Source: Guillardia theta CCMP2712 (lineage: Eukaryota; Cryptophyceae; Pyrenomonadales; Geminigeraceae). From it: a stretch of 64,000 bases of DNA. The stretch is taken from the NCBI RefSeq assembly GCF_000315625.1, contig NW_005434656.1, forward strand, positions 355,741 to 419,740. The letters run 5' to 3'. The notes beneath the pieces were generated by a model. The model was not told the origin of the DNA and did not search any database. It worked only from the letters and a program-made list of their open reading frames with translations. Below are positions 42,254 through 53,400 of the stretch, one piece after another; the first letter of the stretch is position 1, and the number at the start of each line of letters is the position of its first letter. A program made the position numbers and the translations under genes.

Positions 42254-45200
42254 CCTGGTCAACAGGTGTTGGCCTTGCAGCAACGCCGGAAGGTCTCAAG
42301 GTCACTGAGGTATATGAATACTCACTCCCTCCCTTCATCAGTCCCTCCCTTATTCCATTCCTCCCTAATTCCTCCTCCTCCTCCTCCTCCTCCTTTTCCT
42401 ACCTTCCTGCTATTCCTTTTCTTGTTCGTTCTCGTGATTTCAAACAAGCTTGTGCCCAACGGAGCTGCATATCGATGTGGGAAGATCCGCGTTGACGACA
42501 TTCTCGTCTCCATCGATGGGCAGTACGTGACGAGCATTCAGGAAGCCAAGGTAAGAGGAGGACTGGGAGCTTGCAGCATGCTGATCCCTTGCGCAGAATC
42601 TGATCGTGGGAGAGGAGGGAACGTTCATCGACCTCGTCATTCAGAGGCGCGCGACTGGTGAGATCAAGCTGAGGATCGCTCGAGGGACTGGAGCTCTGGA
42701 TCAAGGTGAAGCTCTGTGCATGCACTGCTGGAGGTAGGCTGGGGTCTGACATGGCCCGACAGGGAGCCAAGGTGGGCAGAAAACGCCTGCCAGTGGGGCA
42801 TACGACACCTGGTCTGTGAAGGAGCTGAAGCAAGTATGCTGCTGCTGCTGCTGCTCCCATGGAGTCTTTCAGACTTGACCCTGCTCACTTCACGTGCTCA
42901 GGCTCTGAGCGAGGCCGGCATCAACCATACCTGGGTCTCCGAGAAGGCTGATCTGGTTAACCTCGCCAAGGAGAACAAGGTCGAGCCGCACAAGCATGCT
43001 GCTGTTGCCCGCCTCCTGACCCTCCTTCCTATTCTCCCTGGCAGGTCCCCCCTCCTGGCTCCCAAAGGTCCTCTGGTGGCTATGGAAATCGAGCTGGATC
43101 GGGCTTCGGAGGAGGAGGCAGTGGCAATTTCAGCGGGGTCAAAGTAACGCTTGCATCAGGAGACGACGACTACTACGGTGACCATGCTTGACCCTCCTCT
43201 CCTGCTCCTCCTTCCCTCCTTCCTCTTCCCAGGATTCAGTTGTACTCATCTCCTCCTAAAATCTTCTGTCCATGCCCCTCCTTGAACCCTCTCGACTGCT
43301 CAACCTGAGCCCTGCAGAGCTCTTGGGTGTGACGAAAGATGCGTCGGACAACGACATCAAGAAGGGCTACTACAAGCAAGCAAGGAAGTGGCATCCAGAC
43401 AAGGTTGCCCTCCCTCCTTCTCTCCCTCCTTCTCTCCCTCCCTGCTTCCCCCCCTCCCTTCCACTTTTGTTTCCACCTTCGCTATCTCCCCTCTTCCCCC
43501 CAGGACCGACGAAGTAACGCATGGTGGGCGAGCAGAATCCGGACAACCCTGAGGCAGAGCTCAAGTTCAAGGTGACCCTCCTGCTCTGCGTTGGGGGCTG
43601 AACCGCCTGCTGCAGGCCATCAGTGAGGCCTACGAGGTTCTGTCCGACCCCCAGAAGCGTCAGATCTACAACGAGCGGGGCAAGGATGGGGTACACATGG
43701 CGCAAGCAGCGGGCAACGTGGACATCAAGGTGCTGAGGGCTAGGAAGAGTCTGGTGTCCACGTGCTGAAGTGGAGGGCAGATGGTATTCAGGCTCATGTT
43801 CGGCGGAGGAGCCTTCGACGAAATCTTCGGCGATGTCTGCGAGCTGCCAATGCTGAAGCAGGTCCTGCTCCTTCTCCCTCCCCTCCTCCTCCTCCTCCTC
43901 CTCCACCCTCCTCCTTCACCACTTACTCCTTCTGCTCGTGCTCCTGCTTCTCCTCATGCTCATCTTTCGCCTTCCTCTCTCCTCCTCCATGCTCCTCCTT
44001 CGAATCTCCCCGGACCCCCCGTCGAGCTCGTGGAAGTAAGAGGATGTGGTGCAGATGCTTTCTTCGATGGAAAGGCACATGCAAGGCAGGCCTGATGAGG
44101 ACAGGTTCCAAGACATCGAGAAGCTGAAGCGGGAGGAGGATGTCTACTGTATGACTTACCTCCCACTCTCTCCTACACGCCCTTTCTTTCTATTGCCCCT
44201 CACCAGCATCGTACTTCACTTTCCTCCTCCTCCACGCGCACGGCTTATGGATTTCACCTCTGTACTCCTCCTCACTCCCACCATACCCTCCTCCTCTCAC
44301 GTCTCCCTCGTCCTGCTCCTCCTTGAGCTCCCGCGCCCTCTGACAGCGTCGTCAGGCAAGGGTCTCTCCGAGAAACTCATGACCAGCCTCGAGCGAATCG
44401 ACACGTTGGGAGCCAAGGGATTCGCCGAGGCCCTCGAGAAGCAGGCAACCGAGCTCTGCGAGGCACCAGGCGGCGTTGAACTTGTTTGCATGGTAAAGGA
44501 GGGAGGGAGGGAGGGAGGGAGGGAGGGAGGGAGGGAGAGAGAGAGGGAGGGAGGGAGAGGGGGGGGGAGAGAAGATCGAGGAAGGAAGGATGAAAGGAAA
44601 AAGGAGTGCCTGATTTGCTCTTGCAAGCTTGGGTACGTCTACTCGCAGGAAGGGAAGCAACACGCTGGTCGATGGTTCGGGCTGGAGGGATTCTTCGCGC
44701 AGGTTCAGGTCCGTGCGAGGGAGGGAGGGAGGGAGGGAGGGAGGGAGGGGGAGTAAAACGATGCTGTAGGAGAAAGCTCACGTCGCCTCGTCTGGAGCTT
44801 CCGTGCTGATGGACGCCGTGAGGACTGCGAACATGGCACAGGTAGGAGGAGAACGACGGCGACGACGAGGAGCTTGGTGGTTGAGAACGGAGATTGACGG
44901 GTGAGGTCGGCAGGAGATGGGAGAGCCTCGAGGAGCTCGTTCGGAGGTGAAGAGAAGCTGCAGGGGCTGTGAGGGCTGACGGGGGGAACAGGCGCAGCAG
45001 CGTGAGATGGAGGCGAAGATGATGAGGTGAGAGGCCCTGCTGAAAGAGGAGACGAGGAAGGGGGGGGGGGGGGAGGAGAGCAGTTCTGAGACTGATTGTG
45101 TAGATCCGGGTTGAACGTCGTGTGGAAAATGGGAAAACTTCTCTTGGAGGAGCGCGTGCGACGTGTTTGCGAGATCATGTTCAGGTAGTCTCCCTCCTCC

Positions 45201-45924
45201 TCCTCCTCCTCCTCCTCCTCCTCCTCCTCCTCCTCCTCCTCCTCCTCCTCCTCCTCCTCCACCTCTTCCCTCCCCCCCCCCGCCCCCCCTTTTCTCCTTC
45301 TCCTCTCGCTCTCCTCGCCTTCTCCTTGTCACTCTTGTTGTCGCCTTTCTCTTCCTCCTCACTCCTTTCTCACTCTATTTCTCTCTTTGGTTTCTCTTCC
45401 TCTCTCCTCGTCCACCTCTGCGTCTCCTTCCTTTCCCTTCCCTTCCTCGCTGCTCCCCCGCCCAACTTTCCTCTTCCTCCCCCGCTTGCTTTTTACTTTC
45501 TTTCCTCAGCCGTGACTCTCGGAAAGTGGAGAAGCTGTCCAATGCGATGATTGAGGTGAGAGAGGAGGAGACGGAGAGAATGTGGGAGATGTAGGAGGAC
45601 GAAGACGAGAAAGGGTACATGTACGAAACCGAGGAGGACGAGGCAGGACAGAGAGGGGGGGAGACAGTCAGCCAACAAAACACAGAGAGGCGAGGGAGGG
45701 AGGGAGGGTTGAGGAGGAGGAGGAGGAGGAGGAGGAAGGGAGCAGGAGGAGCAGGAGGAGGAAGGGAGCAGGAGGAGCAGGAGGAGGTGATATGGGATGC
45801 TGACGAGAGGTAGATGGGCGAGCTGTTCGAGCGTATTGGGGAGGTGGAGACGAGGAAGGCTCGAGCCAAGGCGATTCAGAACGGAGGGACAGGACACGAA
45901 GGGCCGCAGTTCCCCGGCCTCTAG
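42254..45924 (+). CDS. PDZ, J-domain and DnaJ-X co-chaperone-like protein (5' end missing)
   Basis: First recognised exon [14 protein letters not shown] joins [20 protein letters not shown] and [19 protein letters not shown], a PDZ domain. Next comes [29 protein letters not shown], a small SAP/MANF-C-like helical motif. The J domain follows: [26 protein letters not shown] (intact HPD), [21 protein letters not shown] DnaJ-X-like region then runs [95 protein letters not shown]. It ends [20 protein letters not shown] with TAG at 45922-45924. It probably recruits and stimulates Hsp70, with the PDZ choosing the partner (inference). Exons upstream of 42267 are not found. Long purine or pyrimidine microsatellites fill several introns. 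Confidence 0.82.
44495..44560 (+). repeat. (GGGA)n microsatellite in a DnaJ-gene intron
   Basis: Tandem GGGA/GAGG units; a second block lies at 44719-44752. Unlike most introns here, these are purine-rich on the coding strand. Confidence 0.95.
45188..45262 (+). repeat. (TCC)n microsatellite in a DnaJ-gene intron
   Basis: About 24 CTC/TCC units followed by C runs (45271-45290). A GGA/GCA repeat lies at 45711-45788 in a later intron. Confidence 0.95.
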
Positions 45925-46335
45925 AGGGAGACCTGTAACGCCCTGGAGGCTGTGCGAGGATGGAGATGTGGAGAAGGCACGGAGGAGAGGAGGAGGAGGA
46001 GGAGGAGGAGGTGACGTCTTGCGAGGTTGAAGCTGCTCAACTTTCTCTGTAATTTAAAAGTTGAAATGAATTCAACTATCAATAGGACATCTCCTGCCTC
46101 CTCCTCCCCCTCCCCCTCCCCCTCCCCTCATCCTCAATCAGCTTCTCTTCCCAGTTTTTGTCCTCTTTTCCTGCTGCCCACGTTCGATCTGCTGATCTAT
46201 TTCCCCTCTCCTCTCCTCTCTCTCTATCTCCCTTCCTCCTTCTCTCCTCTCTCCCCACCTCTTTCTCCTTCCCCCTTCTCTCTCCCTCCCTCTCCCTCTG
46301 ACATTTCTTTTTTTCTTCCTCTTGTTCTCGTCTTG

Positions 46336-49332
46336 TTATGACTTCAGTTGGCTCCTTGGCTGCCTCACGTGATTCTGCTGCTTCAGCTGGGCAAATTCCT
46401 GAGCCTGCAAAACTTCAGTCGGCGAGCTTCCTCAGTCCTTCCCCTTCCTCCATACAGGCACACACCCGCATCCTCCTCCTCCTCCTCCTGCTCCTCCTCC
46501 TCCTCCTCCTCTTTCTCTCTCGTTATCTATTTTCTCGTCTATCCTACTCTTCTCCGACTTGCCGCACAGGTCTTCCCCTCCCTCTCTCCTTCCTCCCCTC
46601 AGAAAGCCTCCCTGTCCACCTCGTACCTCAGAGGTCTCTGAGATTTCCTGCCGAATTTCGTCCAACGTCTTACTGCAAGGCATCGGGTGAGGGGGAGGGT
46701 GAGAAAGAGGAGGGAGGGGGAGAGGGAGGGCGACTGAGGATGTTCAACTCACTTTCCTTCCTCCAGCTCCTTCTCGTATCTCGACGTCTCTTCCGCCGTC
46801 GCCTCCCTGCCGCAGAGCTCGAGGACGAGCGCCTCGACCTCCCTGCGGTGGTAGGGACGGTCCCCACACATCTCCTGGTGGAACTCCGCACGAGAGATCT
46901 GATGGAGCTTTGTGAGCAAGAGGAGATAGACGCGGAGATTCAGAAGGCGGAGAAAGGAGGGGGGAGCAGGAGGTGAGAGGAAGGTTCAGGGAGGAGAAGG
47001 CGGAGAACGAGGGAGGTGAGGTGAAGGAAAGCGGGGGAGAGGGAGGAGGGGAGAGAGCGGAGAGGGGAGAAGGAAGGGGAAAGGGGGGGGGGGGGGGGAA
47101 GGGAGGAGGAAGGAGGAGGAGGGGACCTGATTGCTGGCGAGCTTGAGGACCCACATCTCGAACTTCTTCTGGTGGAGGGAGAGGGAGAGGGTCGGGCACA
47201 TGCGATGAGCGACCTCGCGTGCAGCCCTCAGGTTGTCGTGGATGGCCTTGCGGTACTCGACGTGCCTGGCGTCGAAGTACTCGCTGACGGGAGAGAAGTG
47301 GAAGACATAGTAGATGAAGCAGAAATTGAACACGAAGATCGCCCCCACCACAACCCATGACAGCGTCGAGGGAGAGCGCTTCGGGTACCTCCTCCTGCCC
47401 CTCCCTCCTCCTTCTCCAAGGTATCCTGCCGCGACTTCGTTGAAGTGTCGCTGCTCCTCCCCTGACTGATCGTCGTCCTTGAACTTGGAAGGAGCCTTCC
47501 CGGTGTAGAGGAGGATGGTCTTCCCGCAGGCCATCAGCATCGACCAGCTCAGGAAGAGGGTCCCAACAACCAGGAGACCCTGTATGAACGCCTTGTCTCC
47601 AGGGGTCCTCCCTCCTGTCTCCCGCATGCTGGGGATGAAGTAGGTTGGCGTCTTGAAGGTAGCATCCTTCTCCTTCCCGCAGGGAACTTCTTCCTTCACC
47701 ACCTCGCTCTTGAGCGCCCGAATCAGCTTCAGGTACTGATCGCCGTAGTGCTGCGAGGGCTCGACCTCTGTGCCGTCATGCCACTGGTTGAAGGAGTTGA
47801 CAAGGACAAGGGACGGATATTTCTCCTTCTTCTCAGCCCCTGCCCTCAGAATCTTGGGCTGGCACACAGAGAACCATAGCAGCTGCTTCCACTGGTGCGC
47901 CAGCTCCGCCCCTCTAGCCCGCGGCACCGTCGGCCTCCCGCTCCCTCCCCTCCTCCGGTCGTCGTATCCAGGCATCACAGTCGGCACGACCATCATGCCG
48001 TGATCCCACGCCAGGGACACGAAGTCGTGCAGCAGCTGCGCCGCTTCCCACGCGAACGAGAGGCCCATCTTGCTCGGCTGAGCCGCGTCATAGAGGTTGT
48101 AGCCTGCGATCCCGCTCACGTTGATAGCCTGCATCCCCTTCCAGTCTGCCTGCTCGGGGGCCGGGTACCACCAGATCGTGTCGACCACCAAGTAGAGCTT
48201 GTGAGAGGTCGCCGACAAGATGCGGGACTGAGCCTCCTGCATGCAAGCCTGGAAGTTGCGATACCATCGGAAGCCGTACACGTAGAGCACAGGGCTCCCA
48301 TGGATGCGGAGGTAATTATCTTTGGAGAAGTAGTGCTGAAGGGAGCAAAGGAAAGGGAAAGAGCATGAGTTCAGTCAAGACAAGAGACGACATGACAGAC
48401 CTTGGCAGCGTACTCCCAGTGATCTTTCAGCCTGTCGCAGTTCTTGCGCTGCGGTAATGTCAGCACAGCAAGGAACGGCGTGGACTCGCATCGGACCACA
48501 CTCAAGTCCAAGTCATTCTCGCTGGCGTCTGGAGAAGCAGCAGGAGTCATCCAGGAGCTTCAACATGCTGCAAGGATCTCACCTCCTAGGATGTCAAACG
48601 CCGTGTACATCAAGGCAACCTGTCCACGAACCCAACGGTCATGAGCGAAGGGGAGGCTGAGCAAGGGTCCAACCTTGACTCCTTGCTTCATGGTGAGGTG
48701 TTCCTCCACTCGGCGATCGATCTCGACATCGCGCTCCGGCTGGCACCGGCACGTTCATGGTCCCATCAGGCAGCATGCATGGCACAGACCGCTTGCTCGC
48801 CCTCCCCCACCCCCGACCAGGGCATGATGAAGAAGTCGATGTTTGACTGCCTTGCCCACTCGTGATGCTTCTGCATCGTGCTGTGACATGCCGTCAGTCG
48901 TGCATCTCTACAAGTCCGTTCCTCACGATCTGTCTGAAAGATCGTATGCTCCAAGCTCAGGCTGTAGACGGTCTTCAGGGCCCCCACAGCTTTCACAGCA
49001 GCCACTGACCTCATGCGTCCGCGGGTGATGGCTCCATTGGTCATCCAGGTTGTACCTTGCCAGGCGTCAGAGGTCCAAGTAACCTAGCATCACTCACCAG
49101 TTGTAGTAGTAAGCTCCCAGCAGCGGCACCTCCTGGTGGCCTGCTCCTATAATGAAAACACATCAGATCCATGCGTTCCTGGAGCAACGATGATAGAGAA
49201 GCTTCAACAGGTCATCATGGAAACATTCAGCGAACCTTTTCTGACGCCATTCCCCATCTCTCTGCCCTCCGTGTCCATGATCATCACCGCCATGGTCGCC
49301 ATACCCAACCACCACGCCGCCTTATGCCTCAT
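46336..49332 (-). CDS. GH99-like glycosidase homologue with transmembrane segments and coiled-coil tail
   Basis: Start ATG 49332: MRHKAAWWLGMATMAVMIMD, a signal anchor. Exon 49332-49236 joins 49146-49098 (GAGHQEVPLLGAYYYNW) and then YNLDDQWSHHPRTHE in phase. Blocks typical of GH99 and related WbsX-like proteins follow: HHEWARQSNIDFFIMPWSG, VALMYTAFDILGG, CDRLKDHWEYAAK|HYFSKDNYLRIHG, VLYVYGFRWYRNFQ, YLVVDTIWWYPAP and VLVNSFNQWHDGTEVEPSQH, the last being the family's SFNEWxEGTxIEP motif. The family cleaves or trims alpha-mannosyl glycans, often in the Golgi. The long exon (48290 to about 47130) then encodes two membrane segments (GLLVVGTLFLSWSMLMA, VVVGAIFVFNFCFIYYVFHF). Helical exons follow (LHQISRAEFHQEM, REATAEETSRYEKELEE, KTLDEIRQEISETSE, AQEFAQLKQQNHVRQPRSQL), ending TAA at 46336. 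Family activity is inferred. 45925-46335 is pyrimidine-rich and empty. Confidence 0.8.
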
Positions 49333-49384
49333 GGTCCTCCCTTGTTCATGCATAATACTCATCGCCCAGTATGGGAACTTGAGT

Positions 49385-49427
49385 AAAAGATTAGGCTCAG
49401 AGCCTGTCTCGGGCGCGGCCCCGGGCG

Positions 49428-49460
<33 letters not shown>

Positions 49461-49690
49461 CTTTACTCAAAGTTAAGTTAAAGATCAGTACGAGGACAAT
49501 CAGGAGAGTTAAGTCAGTACGGCGGCGTTCCGGGGCCGAAGCAACTCACTTGCCGTGACTTGACTAAGTTACTGAGCCTGGTTGACTCGACTTGAAGCCT
49601 CAGTGATCCGGGACGGCTCTGAAGTCCGGCGAGCGGTCAAATGGGCGAGGGACTCATGCCGGGCTCGCCTCACCGTTAGCCCCAGACAGA
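49385..49690. repeat. GC-rich island 6 with (CCAG)n
   Basis: Starts 53 bp upstream of the GH99-like start codon. Contains GGGCGCGGCCCCGGGCG, a run of AGCC units at 49432-49460, and TTTACTCAAA-GTTAAGTTAAA at 49462-49483, shared with islands 4 and 5. GACTTGACTAAGTTACTGAG words resemble those in other islands. Confidence 0.75.
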
Positions 49691-49725
49691 GGATGTGTGC
49701 GTGGCTCGAGGACTGTATAGAGGTC

Positions 49726-50085
49726 ACCATGGTAGGGTAGGGTACTTTATGACCCCTACTTTAGTCCAAATTTTGATAGAAAAGTACGGGTATAATTGTC
49801 CGAAATGTTGATCTCCAGGGGTAGATTGTGAATTGGTGGGGTTGGACTGGGACCCCCTTGTGATGTTTTGGTAGGATTGAGACCAGCTCGGGGGGTGGAG
49901 GGTTCCCAAAACGCTTTGAGGTGGGTGGCCTGCAAGAAATGGGGTAGTCCCCAAAAGGAAAGTAGCGACAGGGGTGATTTTGACTAGCATTGAAGGGGTT
50001 ACTCAAGACCAAGCCGGTAGCTGTGACCGATGAAACGGTGGGGTACACTACCCCACCTACCCAAAGACCCACCCACCCCTAGGAT
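49726..50085. repeat. GGGGTA / TACCCC tract
   Basis: About 360 bp with GGTAGGGTAGGGTAC at the left edge, GGGGTTGGACTGGGACCCCC inside, and CCCCACCTACCC and CCACCCACCCC at the right edge. Ends of opposite sense suggest an imperfect inverted repeat, as expected of a small mobile element. 50086-50420 shows nothing certain; it may hold a first exon of the next gene. Confidence 0.6.
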
Positions 50086-50420
50086 GTGATAAAAAAACGA
50101 GCGGGAAGCGCAAGGACCGCGATGCTGGCGGAGAGGAGCGACTGAGGCGAGGGAGTGAGGAGTAAGTACAGGAGCGAGGAGGACGATCCCTTCTGTAACA
50201 TCTCTCGATAATTGATGCTCTTTGATGCCTGTTGTTCATGTGCCATGGCGTTTCCTGTCTTATGGTCCCCTGCCTGACAATTGTAGCAGAATCACTGGAA
50301 AATTCCACAATACCGTAGTTTCGGCCAAAAGGAGGACACAGCGGCGTTCATTGGACCCTACCAACTTTGTCTTGGAAAGACCTCATTGCTGCTTCTCTGA
50401 TAGCAAAATAGAGTATCACA

Positions 50421-53400
50421 ATGATGGTCATGGATATTTTGAGGCAAGTTATCGGCCACAAACAAGAAAGAGCCCAGCGCTTTTTCAGCTTTGATTGTCA
50501 TGAAGTCACAAGATGGGCAGAGCTCACTGCGGAGCACAAGATTCGTGATATCGATACTTCTGCAGAATACAGCGATGTGATGGAATGGTTGGATACTTTC
50601 AAGAATGGAATCAAGGCAGACTTTGATCTCAAGTCGAGCTTACTGTACAGAGACAAGACCATGGCGGACTATGAGAAAGAGCTTTCGACGAAACATGGAG
50701 AAAGTCACCAACCTTCATCTTTGCATGAACCGCTCACTCCAACGGAACAGGGTAGCAGCGCAGAGCAAGGTGTGAAGGATAAACAAGAGGACAAATCGAA
50801 TTTGTGATGTTCATGGTCGTAGATGAAGCTTTGAATGCTGATGGAGACGGACAGAATTCCACAGCTAGCATCAACGAGGTACTCATTCGTACTTCATTGC
50901 TAGAGTTGATCTTGTGGCGAAGGCTCTGAAAGCGCAATCCAAGATCCGAAAAGATAGCAAGCAAGACTCTGGGAATTGCGCGCTGGTCTTGAACTGCGGG
51001 GGAGAGGTGCCTGCATCAGCAGTCGATGTATTTTCTTGCTTGTTTTCTCTTTCCATGATTCCAAGAATTTCGTCTCCTCAGGCTCTTCACCCTCTTCTTT
51101 TGAATTGCAATGATGTTCCTCTGAGACTGTTTTCCTTGTGACAGTATGTAACGAGTACGTTGCAGTCGGAGGGGAGGAATGATACCGCAAGGTGTTGCGT
51201 TTGGAACTGAGCGTGCAATATTTGACAACTAGGCAGGCAATTTCAACATAGAAAGCACCTCATCGATGTGGATGATGAGACAGTCTTGACACTTGCTGTA
51301 CGTGTCACTAGTTCGCTTTTCAAGTGTCCTAATTGCGTCACTCAAGGCTCGTTTCAATGTAGACCCTATGCATCTGTTATCTCTCGTGCAGCAGAACAAG
51401 AAAGACTTTTACAAATTGAGTAAGGTAATGGCGTTTGTCATCAAGATCCTCCTTGGTATTGCTAAGCATGCTACAGATCAAATGCCCAATAGACTCTCCA
51501 TTGAAGAGGCATATTTCTGTAGATCTTCCTGTATCAACAGTGACAAGGTCATCCTGCATGTATGATAGGGGGATGCAAAGCATGATTTCATGATTTTAGG
51601 TATCTTGTGTGTCCCAAGTCAGTGGAGGGTTGGTATGCCTGGTTGAGCACTACCGATGAAGCATTCAAAGCTGGAAATATGGACATTTACATAACTGATT
51701 CCCAGAACCAGACATACTCAGTAAGTGACCATGAATTGATTTCATCTTTCTGATGCTACTACAGTCTTTGAACATGCAACGAGATAATTACTTGGTGTCG
51801 TTCGACATGGTAGCGATCGAGTCCTTGGGACAGCGCGAGAGGGATTTGATTCAATCTGATCTCAAGTTCGCCCGTGACAGATTGCATGTATGTTATTGTT
51901 TCATGTGGGTGCTGCTTCAACCTGACTTTTGGTGAAGTATTTCTTCTCGGGGTGGTGGAGATGTGAATTTTGCAACGAGTGTTTTCAGTCGCTTGCTGAA
52001 ACTACTGAGCATGAAGAGATTTGTTCAAAAGCCGATCCCAAAGAAATCCAGGCTCGTAAATTGAAAGGCAGGCCAGATATTGGATTTGCAAATGCGACAC
52101 CTTGTGGAAATCCAGACGAACGTGAGAAGATGGAAGACACCGCCAGGGCGTTTCTGGAGGCTGTGGTAGATGAAGACCTCACGTGGAGGACTTCTCTGCC
52201 TGCCGAGGTAATGTTGTACTTGTTTCGAAGTGTCTTGTGACCCAATTCTTTGACTAGGCTGAAGGAGAAGAGTTTACATTGTTCCACCTTTTTCGAACAG
52301 TGTTTCCAAGTTGTGCTCACCCAACTTACGGTTTGAAAATTGAAGACTTCAACGACCTTGCAAAGGAGCTTTTCCCTGTCCGAGAGAATGTGTTTCCAGG
52401 TACTTTTTCTTGTCGAAGATGCATGCCATGACAAATTGTGTAAGGAATCAAGAAAGTTTTCCTTGGAGCGAGCTTGCGAGATGTGAAGGAAGATGACAAA
52501 GAGAGCAAGTTTTGGAAAACATTTGTCAATTGTCTGGGCGTCAGCGAGAGCCGCGTCGAGGAAATCCAGGACATCATAGTTCAACAGAAGGAGGCTTGGG
52601 AAACGCATTTGGATGAGCTGTTGAAGAAACTACCATCTCATATGGAATTTCTTTCCTTGAAAAACCCCAGAAAATTACCGAAGTCCGATTCAGGTAAAAA
52701 GCAACCCAAGAAACCTGAACAGCCGAGTCCTCTTGGAAAGGCAAAGGATGTCGAGTTAGCCAACCCTGCGGCAGCGGTACCTTCAGATAGTAAGCAACTC
52801 CCTTGGCTCAAATAATGCTTAACTACTTGGTTGCCTTAGACCCCCATCCAAATTCGACGCCAGCGAAAACAGAAAATGCAAAAACACCGCCTGCAAGTGA
52901 GCCTTATCGTGTTGGGGACTGGGTCATGCTGCATTCACTGAAGACTAATGCGGATTACAACTCAAGGTGCGTTTTCGATTAAACGGCTTCCCAGATCCTG
53001 AAATGTGCAATAGAATCGGACAGGTCGAGAAATGGGATGAGAAGAAGAAAATGTTTCATGTCAAGCTGATCGAGGGAAAGAAATGTGCTTTAAAATCTGC
53101 TAATCTCACCAAGGTACCTGGACCGAATGGTACACAGCAGCCCCCCGAACCGGATTGCAATCCTCCTGAACCAAAGCAAGACAAAAATATCAAGATCACC
53201 GTTTGTCTGAACGAGCACACAAAATTTGAAATCAGTATCATGAGTTCAAGCAAGGTGTCGGAGATCATAGACAAAGTCCAGGCCTTGGAAACTACTGAGA
53301 ATGCTGGAAGCTTTTCTGCATTGCATGCATTGACGAAGCAGGGCCAGAAACCTGTTATAAAACGAGGGGAAAAGTCCTTACCCTTGAGTGATATTTTGTC

